Numbered from the stretch's first letter, positions 35,989-46,741 are shown. The stretch: 64,000 nt of DNA from Paenibacillus sp. FSL W8-0426 (GCF_037969725.1 NZ_CP150203.1:4852001-4916000), one strand, 5' to 3'. The notes: generated from the sequence alone by a model not told the origin. Translations and numbers: made by a program.

Positions 35989-36068
35989 ACTGTTATGATT
36001 CTCGCTTTACTGTTATACAGCAGACCGAGTATAATAGCGAATAATATAAGTATAACAGTGAATAACAG
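35989..36068. promoter_or_regulatory. Operator/promoter region between mocR-type regulator and aminotransferase
   Basis: Four copies of a CTGTTAT half-site: two in one orientation (35990 and 36010, 20 bases apart) and two inverted as ATAACAG (36052 and 36062, 10 bases apart). The inner pair forms a perfect ACTGTTATAC/GTATAACAGT inverted repeat. A TATAAT (36030-36035) for the aminotransferase lies between. Regulator binding is inferred. Confidence 0.75.
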
Positions 36069-36082
36069 GAGATGAGAACACG

Positions 36083-37312
36083 ATGAATATCCCTTGGTCC
36101 AACATGGCACAAAACACCCCGTCCTCTGTCGTTCGCGACATGCTTCAGGCTGCGCAGGCACCTGGAATGATTTCGCTTGCCGGAGGCCTTCCAGCCCAAA
36201 GTTCCTTCCCGTTGGAAGCCATCCGCGATGCATATGCCCGAGTTTTCGCCGACGGCCCCGCTGCCCTTCAATACGCGGAAACCGAAGGCTATCGGCCACT
36301 GCGTGTCAAGATCGCTGACCGCCTCCAGTCCAAGGGCATTCCGGCTTCGCCGGACCATCTGCTCCTGACTACGGGATCGCAGCAGTCCATTGACCTGGTA
36401 TGCCGCATCCTGCTGAATCCGGGTGATCATGTGCTTGTTGAATCGCCGACGTATTTGGCCGCACTGCAAGTCATCCAATCTTACCAGGCCCAATCCCATG
36501 GCGTTGCTTGCGATGACGAAGGCATGCTTCCCGAATCCCTTGAAGAAAACCTGAAGCTATACCGTCCAAAATTGGTTTACATTAATCCAACGTTCTCCAA
36601 TCCGGCAGGTAAAGTGTGGAGTCGTGCTCGCAGGCAGCAGGCGGTTGACCTTTGCCGAAAATACGGCGTGCTGATCCTTGAGGACGATCCTTACGGTGAG
36701 ATCCGCTTTAATCCGGAGCAATTGGATGCACCTGCCCTTGCTGAGCTTGATGCAGAAGGTTATGGCAGTCCATCCAACGTTATCTATACCAGCACCTTCT
36801 CGAAAACGGTGGCTCCCGGCCTCCGCACAGGCTGGATCCTGGCTGCGCCGGATGTGATCAAAATGGCAGCCCGCTCCAAGCAGGGGGCAGACCTCCACTC
36901 CAGCAGCATTGACCAAAGAGCGTTGCATGCCCTGATGGAGTCCTTCGATCTGGATGGACACATTCGTCAAATTTCCAACGACTATAAACAGCGGATGCAG
37001 AAGATGACTTCGTTGATGTCGGAAAAATCATGGGAAGGCATTACGTGGAACTCCCCGCAGGGAGGCATGTTCTTATGGTTGGAGCTGCCTGAATCGATGT
37101 CTGCAGCTACATTGTTCACCTACGGCATTCAGGAAAAAGTATGTATCGTGCCGGGCGATTCCTTCTATGCCGGCACCCCGGAAACGAACCGCATGCGCAT
37201 CAACTTTACGCATACCGATCCCGATCAGCTGCCCGAAGCGGTTGAACGGATGGATCGCGCCATCCAGCGCTGGCATGCGGCTGTGCAATCCGACACGGCC
37301 GTTACGCTGTAA
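36083..37312 (+). CDS. PLP-dependent aminotransferase (class I, 2-aminoadipate/LysN-like)
   Basis: Cytoplasmic PLP enzyme with the fold type I pattern: MISLAGGLPAQSSFP near 30, LTTGSQQSIDLVCRIL near 95, INPTFSNPAGKVWS with the PLP-contacting Asn/Asp, DDPYGEIRF, and the PLP lysine in SGTFSKTVAPGLRTGW-like sequence (TSTFSKTVAPGLRTGW) near 240. 409 residues. The closest named group uses 2-aminoadipate or branched-chain/aromatic amino acids, but the substrate cannot be fixed from sequence. It is divergent from the MocR-type regulator, a typical regulator-target pair. CAGGAGATGAG precedes the ATG. Confidence 0.93.
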   Translation: MNIPWSNMAQNTPSSVVRDMLQAAQAPGMISLAGGLPAQSSFPLEAIRDAYARVFADGPAALQYAETEGYRPLRVKIADRLQSKGIPASPDHLLLTTGSQQSIDLVCRILLNPGDHVLVESPTYLAALQVIQSYQAQSHGVACDDEGMLPESLEENLKLYRPKLVYINPTFSNPAGKVWSRARRQQAVDLCRKYGVLILEDDPYGEIRFNPEQLDAPALAELDAEGYGSPSNVIYTSTFSKTVAPGLRTGWILAAPDVIKMAARSKQGADLHSSSIDQRALHALMESFDLDGHIRQISNDYKQRMQKMTSLMSEKSWEGITWNSPQGGMFLWLELPESMSAATLFTYGIQEKVCIVPGDSFYAGTPETNRMRINFTHTDPDQLPEAVERMDRAIQRWHAAVQSDTAVTL

Positions 37313-37317
37313 TCATC

Positions 37318-37356
37318 TTATCCGGCCAAATTCTCCTGGAAGAGTTTGGCCGGATG
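37318..37356 (+). terminator. Hairpin after the aminotransferase gene
   Basis: Stem ATCCGGCCAAA/TTTGGCCGGAT with only a short A/T-rich tail, so it is a weak terminator or a processing hairpin. Confidence 0.5.
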
Positions 37357-37373
37357 AAATATTTATATTCATA

Positions 37374-37417
37374 ACAAAAAAGGCGGCAGTCTCCGTATCA
37401 CGGATTCTGCCGCCTTT
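37374..37417 (-). terminator. Terminator of rnpB
   Basis: Stem AAAGGCGGCAG/CTGCCGCCTTT with an inner TCCG/CGGA pair, followed on the minus strand by T-run; it lies about 110 bases beyond the mature RNase P RNA. Confidence 0.75.
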
Positions 37418-37530
37418 GTGCATGTATGGCGATGAGCTGCTCATCACTTGCTTCAGCATCGTTCGTAACCGCGAAGCGATGCAACATAGCGAAAAAAAAT
37501 TAAAGAAATTACATGATCCACGTTGTTGCA

Positions 37531-37944
37531 GTTAGGAAAGCTTACCGTAAGCCGGGTTCTGTGCTCGTCGTGGTTCAGACGGGAACTACCCTCCCACCAT
37601 AAGCGACAATCATCTATCTAGGCCATACATTGCTGCATGGCTCAAGCGACCAACCTAGACACACCTCGGGCTAAGGCTGCCTAATCCGAAGATCAGGCCG
37701 TGTCCCATTAGGTCTTGCTCCAGATGGGGTTTACCAGGAACGAAGTCACCAGCGTTCCTCGGGGTCTCTTACACCTCGGTTCCATCCTTGCCTGTGCCGG
37801 AAGATCCGGCCATCGGCGGTCCATTTCTGTGGCACTATCCTTCAACTCGCGCTGACTGGACGTTATCCAGCATCCTGCCCTGTGGAGCCCGGACTTTCCT
37901 CTCGTGGCAACAAGGCCACCAGCGATTGTCTGTCAAGCTTTCCG
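37531..37944 (-). ncRNA. rnpB: RNase P RNA, class A-like
   Basis: Catalytic RNA of RNase P, which cuts 5' leaders from tRNA precursors. On the minus strand the P1 arms pair exactly (GGAAAGCTT at the 5' end, AAGCTTTCC at the 3' end). Universal blocks are present in order: GAGGAAAGTCCGGGCTCC, GCCGATGGCC, GGTAAACCCC, GAGCAAGACC, GCTTGAGCC, TGGCCTAGATAGATGA and ACAGAACCCGGCTTAC. These match the ancestral (class A) RNA rather than the class B RNA of B. subtilis. Ends are set by the P1 helix and may be off by a few bases. Confidence 0.93.
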
Positions 37945-37951
37945 AAACAAC

Positions 37952-37987
37952 ATTATATAGTATACAGGGATTCCTTTTGACATACAA
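37952..37987 (-). promoter_or_regulatory. Promoter of rnpB
   Basis: TTGTAT (37982-37987), 17-base spacer, TATACT (37959-37964) on the minus strand. A TATAAT (37952-37957) lies a few bases closer to the RNA start and could be the real -10, with a weaker -35. Confidence 0.65.
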
Positions 37988-38027
37988 GCCTAATGTTATT
38001 GGAAATGCTGCCTCCACAACCTCCATC

Positions 38028-39143
38028 TTACATGAATTGGAATACTTCCGTGTTGATTTCGGAAGCGGTCACCTGAGTAGAATAGCGTTTTTCCTCCAAA
38101 TGGGTCCGCAGCCAGTCCGCCGTTTTCGCTTTCATGATTTTCTCGGCATTATGGCCTACGTCAATGATGCACATACCGGCCATCAGCGCATCGTGCGCCG
38201 TATGATAATCGATATCCCCCGTGACAATAGCGTCCGCTCCTTTGAAACGGGCGGTAAGCACGTAACGGCTTCCTGAACCTCCAAGCACGGCTGCTTTTTT
38301 GATCGGTTTAGCCAAGTCGCCAACAACGCGCACGTGGCGCACGTTCAGTTCTTTTTTAACGACCTCTACCAGTTCACCCAAGGTCTTTGTCTCCTGAAGA
38401 GGTCCCAAACGCCCCAGACCCAACGTACGGCCTTTTAAATCCATCGGATACAGGTCATAAGCCACTTCCTCATAAGGATGGGCCTTCAGCATCGCCTGAA
38501 TGACCTTGCTGCGCAGGCTTTGCGGCACGATCGTCTCGATCCGCATTTCTTCCACCCGCTCCATTCGGCCTTGTGCACCGATAAACGGCTGGGTCCCTTC
38601 GCCTGGCACAAACGTGCCTGTGCCTTCCGTGTTAAAGCTGCACTTCTCGTACTTGCCAATGCTTCCTGCCCCGGCTTCCAGAATCGCCTGCAGCACTTGT
38701 TCATGATGCGTGCGAGGCACGAATACCGCCAATTTGAACAGCTGGTCCGTATGTACGTCCTCCAGCGACTCCTTGCTGTTGATGCCGATGGCCTCGGCCA
38801 TCCAGTCATTCATGCCGCCTTCCGCCACATCCAGATTCGTATGACTGATATACACCGCAATATCATGTTTGATCAATTTCTCGTACAACTTGCCCATCGG
38901 CGTATCCGTGCTCAACGATTTGACAGGACGAAAGATGATCGCATGGTGCGCAATGATCAGGTTGGCGCCGATACGAATGGCTTCATCGACGACTTCATTG
39001 GTGACGTCGAGGGCAACGAGCACATGGTTGATTTCTTTTTGCAGACTGCCCAGCTGCAGTCCGATTCGATCATCCGGGACAGCCAGATGTTTGGGAGCGA
39101 GCTGCTCCATCAGTTGAATGACGGTTTGACCTTTGGCAAACAT
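38028..39143 (-). CDS. yqfO: Nif3-like dinuclear metal centre protein (YqfO)
   Basis: Hexameric protein with a two-metal centre; proposed GTP cyclohydrolase I-like/NGG1-interacting factor family, true role unclear. Metal-ligand motifs AHHAIIFRP and SHTNLDVAEGGMNDW are seen near residues 68-120, and TGDIDYHTAHDALMAGMCIIDVGHNAEK near the end. The PII-like insert of the long Firmicute form is present in the middle (about 135-235). 371 residues from the ATG at 39143 behind AAGGAGG; the longer frame from 39269 is not protein-like. Overlaps the end of trmK by 34 bases. Confidence 0.9.
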   Translation of the reverse strand: MFAKGQTVIQLMEQLAPKHLAVPDDRIGLQLGSLQKEINHVLVALDVTNEVVDEAIRIGANLIIAHHAIIFRPVKSLSTDTPMGKLYEKLIKHDIAVYISHTNLDVAEGGMNDWMAEAIGINSKESLEDVHTDQLFKLAVFVPRTHHEQVLQAILEAGAGSIGKYEKCSFNTEGTGTFVPGEGTQPFIGAQGRMERVEEMRIETIVPQSLRSKVIQAMLKAHPYEEVAYDLYPMDLKGRTLGLGRLGPLQETKTLGELVEVVKKELNVRHVRVVGDLAKPIKKAAVLGGSGSRYVLTARFKGADAIVTGDIDYHTAHDALMAGMCIIDVGHNAEKIMKAKTADWLRTHLEEKRYSTQVTASEINTEVFQFM

Positions 39144-39877
39144 GTAAGAACCTCCTTCAGACTCGTAATCAGTCGTTCCACCTCGGAAGCCTTGTCCCGG
39201 GCAGTATCGGAATCGGATCTGGCGATGGAATCGGCAACGCCTTGCAGTTTGGCGATCTCGCTTTCCCATTTTGCAAAAAACACTTCGTTCGGACGATCGA
39301 CCAAATACGGCCCCATGCGCAGCAATAAATCCTGCGTCAACTCGATCCCGTTTCCAAGCGGCCGCGGGCGATATACTTCTTCATTGGCGATCGGGCTTTG
39401 CGATTGCGGCATAGCCGTAATGATTTCGTAAATTTTTCCGTCTTCCTCCAGCAACCGCTCAGCCACGACGACCCAGCCGTGTTCAAGCAGCCAGCGTCGC
39501 AGAATGTCCTCGCCTACGTTCGGCTGCAGCACAAGCAGGCTGACCTCGTCCAGTTTGTCGTACCCACGGTCCAAAATGGAAGCGATCAAAGCCCCTCCCA
39601 TACCCGCAATCGTGATAACGTCGACCTCTCCCTTGGAAATGACCTCAAGGCCGTCTCCCCGGCGCACCGTGATCTGCCCCTCGAGAGCAGCATCGCTCAC
39701 CTGCTTGCGGGCAGCTTCATAAGGTCCCTGATTGACCTCCCCCGCAACGGCCAGTGCCGCTCGTCCGCTGCGGACGGCAGCGACTGGAAGCAATGCATGG
39801 TCTGAACCGATATCTGCCAGACGGCTGCCCTCCGGAATTTGGTCGTGAATTAACTGTAATCGATTCGAAAGTTTCAT
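39110..39877 (-). CDS. trmK: tRNA (adenine22-N1)-methyltransferase TrmK
   Basis: SAM-dependent enzyme that makes m1A22 in tRNA. Rossmann-type motif I is LADIGSDHALLPVAAVRSG (about residues 20-38), followed by VITIAGMGGALI, which is typical of this family, and a coiled C-terminal part (about 190-250). About 255 residues from the ATG at 39877; a short AGGTG site lies directly upstream. Same order as B. subtilis rpoD-yqfN-yqfO. Co-transcription with yqfO is indicated by the overlap. Confidence 0.92.
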   Translation of the reverse strand: MKLSNRLQLIHDQIPEGSRLADIGSDHALLPVAAVRSGRAALAVAGEVNQGPYEAARKQVSDAALEGQITVRRGDGLEVISKGEVDVITIAGMGGALIASILDRGYDKLDEVSLLVLQPNVGEDILRRWLLEHGWVVVAERLLEEDGKIYEIITAMPQSQSPIANEEVYRPRPLGNGIELTQDLLLRMGPYLVDRPNEVFFAKWESEIAKLQGVADSIARSDSDTARDKASEVERLITSLKEVLTCLPKVKPSFN

Positions 39878-40001
39878 GAACACCTACACCATTCATTAGT
39901 TTTGGATTTGCATTAGGCAGCGAAAAGCGATAAAATAAAAGCCAATCAAACATTTCAAGGATTAATTTCCAAAACCAAGAAATGAAGACTTTAAAATTAA
40001 A

Positions 40002-40047
40002 AACAAAGGAGACCCCGCCTTCGCCTCAGCTTTTGCGGAAAGTCTCC
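40002..40047 (-). terminator. Terminator after rpoD
   Basis: Stem GGAGAC/GTCTCC with inner CCGC/GCGG pairs and a T-rich tail on the minus strand (TTTGTTTTT). Confidence 0.7.
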
Positions 40048-40057
40048 CATGATCATG

Positions 40058-41185
40058 TTATTCGAGGAAATCTTTAAGACGTTTACTGCGGCTTGGATGA
40101 CGCAGCTTGCGAAGAGCTTTGGCTTCAATCTGACGAATACGCTCACGCGTCACGCCAAATACTTTGCCCACTTCTTCCAATGTTCTAGTCCGTCCATCAT
40201 CAAGTCCGAAACGCAAACGCAGTACGTTCTCTTCACGCTCGGTCAACGTATCCAGAACGTCTTCAAGCTGCTCCTTCAGCAGTTCGTAAGCGGCCGCATC
40301 CGCTGGTGCAAGCGCTTCTTGATCCTCGATGAAGTCACCCAGATGAGAATCGTCCTCTTCACCAATCGGTGTCTCAAGGGAAACGGGTTCCTGAGCAATT
40401 TTCGTAATTTCGCGTACTTTTTCCACGCTCAGATCCATCTCGGCTGCAATCTCTTCGGGCGTCGGTTCGCGGCCCAATTCCTGCAACAGCTGACGGGATA
40501 CCCGAATCAGCTTATTAATGGTTTCAACCATATGCACCGGGATACGAATCGTTCTCGCCTGGTCGGCAATGGCACGCGTAATGGCCTGGCGAATCCACCA
40601 TGTCGCATACGTACTGAACTTGAAGCCTTTTTTGTAGTCGAATTTCTCTACGGCTTTGATCAGCCCCATGTTTCCTTCCTGGATCAAATCAAGGAACAGC
40701 ATTCCACGTCCTACATACCGCTTCGCGATGCTGACAACGAGTCTGAGATTCGCTTCCGCCAAACGCCGTTTGGCTTCTTCGTCCCCTTGCTCGATCCGAT
40801 TCGCAAGTTCAATCTCATCGTCCGCAGACAACAAAGGTACACGACCGATTTCTTTGAGATACATCCGGACCGGGTCGTTGATTTTGATCCCTGGAGGCAA
40901 GCTCAGGTCATCATCAAAGTGGAATTCGTCGTCCGAATCCCGCCCTTCTCCCTCTTCCCCGGGCCGAACCTCTTCATTATTTTCATTCACCACATCAATG
41001 CCAAGATCGCTCAGTTGTTCGTAAAACTCATCCATTTGTTCCGGATCCTGATCAAATGGGGAGAGCTTCTCGATAATTTCTTTGTAGTTCAATGACGATC
41101 TTTTCTTGCCTTGTTCAATCAATTGATCCTTAACCTGATCCAGCGTCATTTCTGTTTCTAGTTCAGTATGCTGATCATTCGCCAT
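40058..41185 (-). CDS. rpoD: RNA polymerase primary sigma factor (sigma A)
   Basis: Housekeeping sigma factor. Region 1.1-like acidic N-terminus (about 1-100), then region 2 ([25 protein letters not shown] to [16 protein letters not shown] with the -10 recognition helix), region 3 ([12 protein letters not shown]) and region 4 ([44 protein letters not shown] split as the -35 helix-turn-helix). 375 residues from the ATG at 41185 behind GGAGGAGGGAG. Follows dnaG, as in most bacteria. Confidence 0.98.
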   Translation of the reverse strand: MANDQHTELETEMTLDQVKDQLIEQGKKRSSLNYKEIIEKLSPFDQDPEQMDEFYEQLSDLGIDVVNENNEEVRPGEEGEGRDSDDEFHFDDDLSLPPGIKINDPVRMYLKEIGRVPLLSADDEIELANRIEQGDEEAKRRLAEANLRLVVSIAKRYVGRGMLFLDLIQEGNMGLIKAVEKFDYKKGFKFSTYATWWIRQAITRAIADQARTIRIPVHMVETINKLIRVSRQLLQELGREPTPEEIAAEMDLSVEKVREITKIAQEPVSLETPIGEEDDSHLGDFIEDQEALAPADAAAYELLKEQLEDVLDTLTEREENVLRLRFGLDDGRTRTLEEVGKVFGVTRERIRQIEAKALRKLRHPSRSKRLKDFLE

Positions 41186-41229
41186 AACTTCGACTCCCTC
41201 CTCCCTAGAAACATCCAACCTGCAGACGT

Positions 41230-43050
41230 TCACTGTCTCTCTAGGGCAATCATTTCAATTGCGATTTGTGCCGCGCGTACAGAATCACCCGCCCGCTCTG
41301 CAGCAATCATTTCTTCCTTCTTCAGGTCATACTGCTTCATCCGAGGATATTTCAATATTTCCCTGATGCAATCGTCCAGCACCTGAATGCTCCATTCGCC
41401 CGGTCCCTCCATCATGGAGATGGAGCTTACCGTTTTCTCCAGGCGGTCATCATGCAACGATGACATGAAACGGCTTGTATCCGGCGGTTTTCCTTGTGCA
41501 TAATAGGCGTATAGATAAGCAGCGATCGCTGCATGATCCTCCAAATTAAAAGCTTCACCAAGATGCTCATTCACGTACTGGGCCGCTTCTTCATCCAAAA
41601 GCATCCAAGCAAGCAATTTCCGCTCAGCCACATGATAAGCGGGCAACAGGTTAGGTGTTGGCACATGCCTATTTTGTTGCCTACCATTATTCCACCTTTT
41701 CGGGTTATTATCCCCGAACTCCGGGTTATTTTTCATGGCTTCGCGCTGTTCGTTGCATTCCTGCTTGAGCGTTTCGAATGAAACGTCGACCTCGGCAGCC
41801 AGCTCACGAAGATATACCTCGCGCTCTGTCGGCGAAGGCAGTGGGGCAATGAGCTTCACCGCTTCCTTCGTATAGGCAATCTGCCCGCCGCCTTCTAGCA
41901 GTATATGGTTTTTTTTCAGGTTTATAAGCTTAAATTTTGTGGTTGTTACAGCACCTTCAACAATCTGGTTCCGGAACCGTTCGCCGCCATGCTTGCGAAT
42001 GAACTCGTCCGGATCCAATCCTTCCGGAATTAGCGCGACCTTCACTCTCAGTCCGGCTTCTTCCAGGATCGGAAAGTTTTTCATTGCTGCAGCCTGTCCA
42101 GCCCGGTCGCCGTCATAACAGAGGATGACTTCATCGCACATGCCTTTAAGCATTAAGGCCTGATTTTCCGTCAGTGCCGTTCCCATTGCGGCTACGCCGT
42201 TCTGTATGTCTTGATCCCAAGCAGAGATCACGTCACCGTATCCCTCGAACAAGATGGCCTGTCTTTGTTTGCGAATCCCGTTTTTGGCTTGATGCAGATT
42301 ATAGAGGACACGACCCTTGTGAAAAAGCCGGGTTTCCGGCGAATTCAAATATTTCGGCTGTCCCTCTCCCAAAATGCGGCCTGCAAAAGCAATGGGCTTC
42401 CCGTTTCTCCCATGAATCGGAAACATGACTCTATCGCGGAAGCGATCGACGTATCCTTCGCCCTCATTGCGCTCGGACAGAAGCCCGCCGCGTTCCATCT
42501 CCTTCAGGGAAAACTCGCGTTTCTCCAGAAACTGCACCAGCGTATCCCAACGATTCGGTGCATAACCAATCTGGAACTGGTCGATCAACTTGTCGTTAAA
42601 ACCACGCGAACGCAAATACTCCATAGCCGCCTTGCCGTGCTCGGTATTTTTCAGTAAGAAATGATACAGCTTCGCAGTAAGCTCATATGCTTCCAGCAAA
42701 CGTGCCGTTTCCGGATTGTAATGAGCAGATTCGCGCCCCTGCCAATCTCCCAGCGAAATATGACTTTCTTCCGCCATCGACTTGACGGCCTCGGGAAAAG
42801 ATAATCCTTCGATTTCCATCCTGAATTTGATGGCATTTCCGCCCTTGCCGCAGCCGTAGCAATAGAAAATCTGTTTCTCGGGAGTGACTGTAAACGAAGG
42901 CGTCTTCTCGGAATGAAAAGGGCAGAGGCCTTTCATGTATTTCCCCTGCTTGGTCAGATGCACAAATCGGCTAACCGTGTCAACGATGTCGTGCTGCTGT
43001 AACACCGATTCAATGATGCTTTCGGGTATACCGCCTTGTCCGGTACTCAT
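41230..43050 (-). CDS. dnaG: DNA primase DnaG
   Basis: Makes RNA primers at the replication fork. The CHC2 zinc finger is seen near the start ([20 protein letters not shown] then [10 protein letters not shown]), the TOPRIM catalytic motif ([22 protein letters not shown]) in the middle, and a DnaB-interacting C-terminal region. 606 residues from the ATG at 43050 ([10 protein letters not shown]), 15 bases past an upstream in-frame ATG; AAGGTGG is close. Just upstream of rpoD. Confidence 0.97.
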   Translation of the reverse strand: MSTGQGGIPESIIESVLQQHDIVDTVSRFVHLTKQGKYMKGLCPFHSEKTPSFTVTPEKQIFYCYGCGKGGNAIKFRMEIEGLSFPEAVKSMAEESHISLGDWQGRESAHYNPETARLLEAYELTAKLYHFLLKNTEHGKAAMEYLRSRGFNDKLIDQFQIGYAPNRWDTLVQFLEKREFSLKEMERGGLLSERNEGEGYVDRFRDRVMFPIHGRNGKPIAFAGRILGEGQPKYLNSPETRLFHKGRVLYNLHQAKNGIRKQRQAILFEGYGDVISAWDQDIQNGVAAMGTALTENQALMLKGMCDEVILCYDGDRAGQAAAMKNFPILEEAGLRVKVALIPEGLDPDEFIRKHGGERFRNQIVEGAVTTTKFKLINLKKNHILLEGGGQIAYTKEAVKLIAPLPSPTEREVYLRELAAEVDVSFETLKQECNEQREAMKNNPEFGDNNPKRWNNGRQQNRHVPTPNLLPAYHVAERKLLAWMLLDEEAAQYVNEHLGEAFNLEDHAAIAAYLYAYYAQGKPPDTSRFMSSLHDDRLEKTVSSISMMEGPGEWSIQVLDDCIREILKYPRMKQYDLKKEEMIAAERAGDSVRAAQIAIEMIALERQ

Positions 43051-43090
43051 CTCAACCACCTTCATCTCTTTAACACGTAGATATAATTCG

Positions 43091-43564
43091 CTAAATTTGT
43101 ACGTTCTCCTGCAAATCTTTTAAAAGTTTTGTCAGTTTATGTTGAAAAATTTCACGATCCTCCGCTGTGAAAGGCTTCGGCCCTTTGCCATAGCGGCCTT
43201 TCCTGCGTTCCTTCGCAGCGGTATGACGCGAATCCAGCATAAAGTCGATGTCACGATCCGTGAAGTTACGGCCGCGAAAAGATAAAACGTAACAACGTTT
43301 GCCTAGCGCGAGTGCAGCCAATCCGTAGTCCTGCGTAATAACCACATCATATGCCTTAACATGATTGGCAATGTACAGATCCGCACTCTGGCTGCTTCGA
43401 TCTACCTGTACGATGCGCACGCCGTCTCCACCCTGCAGCTGATGATCGAATGAAGAGACCAACAGGACTGGAATATTGAAACGCCGTGCCGTATCGGCAA
43501 TCTCGGCCTTGACCGGGCAAGCATCACCGTCCACAACGATGTGGCGCACATTCAACTCACTCAA
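43091..43564 (-). CDS. yqxD: YaiI/YqxD family protein (DUF188)
   Basis: Unknown function; a compact alpha/beta protein conserved across bacteria. HIVVDGDACPVKAEI near the start and DVVITQDYGLAALALGKRCYVLSFRGRNF in the middle are the family marks, and its Asp residues look like a PIN-like metal site. 157 residues from the TTG at 43564, which is 6 bases after GGGTGG; longer in-frame starts have no site and add unrelated residues. Lies between glyS and dnaG, as in B. subtilis. Confidence 0.85.
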   Translation of the reverse strand: MSELNVRHIVVDGDACPVKAEIADTARRFNIPVLLVSSFDHQLQGGDGVRIVQVDRSSQSADLYIANHVKAYDVVITQDYGLAALALGKRCYVLSFRGRNFTDRDIDFMLDSRHTAAKERRKGRYGKGPKPFTAEDREIFQHKLTKLLKDLQENVQI

Positions 43565-43655
43565 ATCAGACCACCCGACTTCATAAAATAACTGCATAAT
43601 GTAATATACGACCCGAGCCAGGAAAAATCCTTCTGGCAAGATCATGGAAATGCAA

Positions 43656-43706
43656 GGACAAAATACGGAACGGTTGTTCAAATGATTCGACAACGCGTTC
43701 CGTATA
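43656..43706 (-). terminator. Terminator after glyS
   Basis: Stem ATACGGAAC-GTTGT/ACAAC-GTTCCGTAT with a T-rich tail on the minus strand. Confidence 0.78.
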
Positions 43707-43741
43707 TTTATACCCTCATCTATCCTGCTTTAATACTCGAA

Positions 43742-45817
43742 TTACCATACCAGCTTGGAGAAATCGGCAAATCCTTTCAGGTCGCGATCAATGGCCGCGA
43801 GCAGCGCAAGACGATTCGCCCGAACCGCTTCGTCTTCCGCCATAACCATGACGGAATCGAAAAATGCCGTAATGGCTTCTTTCCAGCCCGACGCAATGGC
43901 CAGCGCCTCGGCAGCTTCATGACGGGACAGAACTTGACGGTACTCGTCGGCGGTTCTGTTCCAGACCTCGTGCAGCTGACGCTCCCCGTCTTCCGTAAAC
44001 AGTTCGGGATGAACGGCAACGGCAGAAGCTTTCGCAGCCAGATTGCCTACGCGGTTAAAGGATTCCACCGTCGTTTTGAAAGCATCCCCGGTTTGAACCG
44101 CGGCCATCAATGCTTCACCTTTCGGAACGATGGCGCCGATATCGTCAAAACCGGCGGCAATGACCGCATCGACGACGTCATAACGCACGGTGTCGGACAG
44201 AAGCTTTTTCACGCGCAAGCTGAAAAAGTCTTGTAAATCCTTACGAACTTCGTCCTCGGTGCGTTTCAAAAGATTCATCTGTGCATGAACGTCCAGCGCA
44301 ATGCCGAAAACTTCGGACAGCGTCAAAGGCAGATTGTGATCGAGCAGGATTTGCACGATGCCGGCTGCTTGACGACGCAGTGCATAAGGGTCCTGCGAAC
44401 CTGTTGGAATGATGTTGATCGAGAAACATCCCACGATGGTATCGATTTTGTCTGCAATGCTCACGATTGCACCGACAAGCGAGGCAGGGGATTGATCTCC
44501 TGCAAAGCGCGGCTGGTAATGTTCGAATACCGCTTTGGCAGCTGCTTCTTTTTCTCCAGCCTTCCGGGCATAATCCTCACCCATCACGCCTTGCAATTCA
44601 GGGAATTCACCAACCATGAGCGTGACCAGGTCGAATTTGCAAATGTCGGCTGCGCGGCTTACGGACTCGGCATCGTCTGCAGGCACGTCCAGTTTCGACG
44701 CCAGGCTGTCGGCAATTTTACGAATGCGGCGTACCTTGTCTCCAACCGTTCCAAGCTCTTCTTGGAAGACGATGCTCTCAAGTTTGGACAATGCATCCTT
44801 GATCTGCAATTTCTGATCTTCCTCATAGAAGAATTTTGCGTCGGACAGGCGTGCGCGCAATACTTTCTCGTTCCCCTTTGCGATGACGTCTAGCGAATCG
44901 CTTCCTCCGTTGCGCACCGTCACGAAGTAAGGCAGCAGCTGCCCGTTCTCGTCCAGTACAGGGAAATAACGCTGATGTTCGCGCATCGACGTAATCAGCA
45001 CGTCCTGCGGGATGTTCAAGAACGATTCGTCGAACGTACCGAACAGCACGGTCGGCGTCTCCACCAGGAACAATACTTCTTCAAGCAAATCCTCTTTGAT
45101 CGGCACGTTCCAGCCTTTTTCGGCGGCAAGCGCCTGAATCTGGGAAACGATCATTTGCTCGCGTTCCTTAATATCCGCAACTACATGTTCGGAACGAAGA
45201 AGTTCCACGTAAGAGCCCGGATCGGTGACAACCGCTTCCTGCCCCAGAAAACGATGTCCGCGGGTAACATTGCCGGATTTGACGCCAGCAACTTCCAATT
45301 CGATAATCTCGTTGCCCAACAAAGCAACAATCCAGCGGATCGGGCGAACGAATTTGAAATCGTACGAAGCCCAACGCATGAATTTCGGGAAAGTCATCGC
45401 ATGCAGCACGGACAGCAGACCTTCGCCGATGACCGAGGCGGTTTCAACCCCTTTGCTGCTTTTCGTTGCGTAGATGTATTCCACGCCCGCAAGCTCTTTG
45501 AACGTAAACTGTTCAGGATCGACGCCTTGACTGCGTGCAAACCCGAGCGCGGCCTTGCTCCAGTTTCCGTTTTCGTCCAGCGCAATTTTGCGGGAAGGCC
45601 CCTTTACTTCTTCCTCGACGTCCTCTTGTTTTTCGGCAACGTCACGAATAAGCACGGCAAGTCTGCGCGGAGTCGCATAAGCCTCTACTTGGCCAAACGC
45701 AATGCGGGATGCATCCAAAAACTTGACAACCCGTTCCTGAAGCTGTTCAATGGCTCCGCGCAAAAAACGCGCAGGTACCTCTTCCAACCCGATTTCGAAC
45801 AGTAAATCCTTAGACAT
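43742..45817 (-). CDS. glyS: Glycyl-tRNA synthetase beta subunit
   Basis: Beta chain of the tetrameric (alpha2-beta2) glycyl-tRNA synthetase; binds tRNA. Starts [18 protein letters not shown], the family start, and includes [37 protein letters not shown] and an HD-like/anticodon-binding C-terminal region. 691 residues, normal. It overlaps glyQ by 8 bases, which suggests translational coupling, and is under the same T-box. Confidence 0.97.
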   Translation of the reverse strand: MSKDLLFEIGLEEVPARFLRGAIEQLQERVVKFLDASRIAFGQVEAYATPRRLAVLIRDVAEKQEDVEEEVKGPSRKIALDENGNWSKAALGFARSQGVDPEQFTFKELAGVEYIYATKSSKGVETASVIGEGLLSVLHAMTFPKFMRWASYDFKFVRPIRWIVALLGNEIIELEVAGVKSGNVTRGHRFLGQEAVVTDPGSYVELLRSEHVVADIKEREQMIVSQIQALAAEKGWNVPIKEDLLEEVLFLVETPTVLFGTFDESFLNIPQDVLITSMREHQRYFPVLDENGQLLPYFVTVRNGGSDSLDVIAKGNEKVLRARLSDAKFFYEEDQKLQIKDALSKLESIVFQEELGTVGDKVRRIRKIADSLASKLDVPADDAESVSRAADICKFDLVTLMVGEFPELQGVMGEDYARKAGEKEAAAKAVFEHYQPRFAGDQSPASLVGAIVSIADKIDTIVGCFSINIIPTGSQDPYALRRQAAGIVQILLDHNLPLTLSEVFGIALDVHAQMNLLKRTEDEVRKDLQDFFSLRVKKLLSDTVRYDVVDAVIAAGFDDIGAIVPKGEALMAAVQTGDAFKTTVESFNRVGNLAAKASAVAVHPELFTEDGERQLHEVWNRTADEYRQVLSRHEAAEALAIASGWKEAITAFFDSVMVMAEDEAVRANRLALLAAIDRDLKGFADFSKLVW

Positions 45818-46697
45818 GCTCGGCTCCCCCTTTCTTGATCAGCGGGAAGCCCAGCTTCTCGCGCTCTTCCACGTATGTTGCGGCTACTTGGCGAGCCAGA
45901 TTCCGAACGCGGGTAATGTATCCGGTACGCTCGGTTACGCTGATTGCGCCGCGTGCATCCAGCAGGTTAAAGGTGTGCGAACATTTCAGCACGTAATCGT
46001 ATGCAGGGAATACCAAGTGTTGAGCCATTGCTTTGTTTGCCTCTTCCTCGTACATGTTGAAAAGGGTGAACAGCATCTTGACGTCAGATACCTCAAACGT
46101 ATATTTGGAATGCTCGAACTCGGGTTGCTTGAAAACATCGCCATACGAAATGCCTTCGACCCATTCCAGTTCAAATACATTTTCTTTTTCCTGAATATAG
46201 GAAGCCAGACGTTCCATGCCGTACGTAATTTCTACCGCGACCGGATTGGTCTCGATGCCGCCGACTTGCTGGAAGTAGGTGAACTGGGTAATTTCCATGC
46301 CGTCCAGCCATACTTCCCATCCCAAACCCGCACAACCAAGAGACGGGTTCTCCCAGTTGTCTTCCACAAAACGAATGTCATGCTTCAGCGGATCGATGCC
46401 CAAACGCGCCAGGCTTTCGAGGTAAATTTCCTGGATATTATCCGGCGAAGGCTTGATAATGACCTGGAACTGATGATGCTGATACAAGCGGTTGGGATTA
46501 TCGCCGTAACGACCGTCCGAAGGCCGGCGGGAGGGCTCCACATAGGCTACTTTCCACGGCTCAGGCCCAAGAGAACGCAAAAAGGTCATCGGGTTCATCG
46601 TACCTGCGCCTTTTTCCGTGTCGTATGGCTGCACAATAATGCAGTTGTGCTCGGCCCAGAATTGTTGCAGCGTTAGAATCATCTGCTGAAAATTCAT
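45810..46697 (-). CDS. glyQ: Glycyl-tRNA synthetase alpha subunit
   Basis: Catalytic chain of the bacterial glycyl-tRNA synthetase; binds ATP and glycine. Family landmarks: [24 protein letters not shown] at about 12-35, [26 protein letters not shown], and [24 protein letters not shown]. 295 residues from the ATG at 46697, behind AAGGAG with 7 bases of spacing. First gene after a glycine T-box. Confidence 0.97.
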   Translation of the reverse strand: MNFQQMILTLQQFWAEHNCIIVQPYDTEKGAGTMNPMTFLRSLGPEPWKVAYVEPSRRPSDGRYGDNPNRLYQHHQFQVIIKPSPDNIQEIYLESLARLGIDPLKHDIRFVEDNWENPSLGCAGLGWEVWLDGMEITQFTYFQQVGGIETNPVAVEITYGMERLASYIQEKENVFELEWVEGISYGDVFKQPEFEHSKYTFEVSDVKMLFTLFNMYEEEANKAMAQHLVFPAYDYVLKCSHTFNLLDARGAISVTERTGYITRVRNLARQVAATYVEEREKLGFPLIKKGGAEHV

Positions 46698-46741
46698 GAT
46701 CATGCTCCTTTTCGATGGTTTGATTACAAGCCCAGAACGGC

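Noticed and set aside
37788..38276. Plus-strand open frame across rnpB and yqfO
   Set aside because: It crosses a structural RNA and an annotated gene and has no support.
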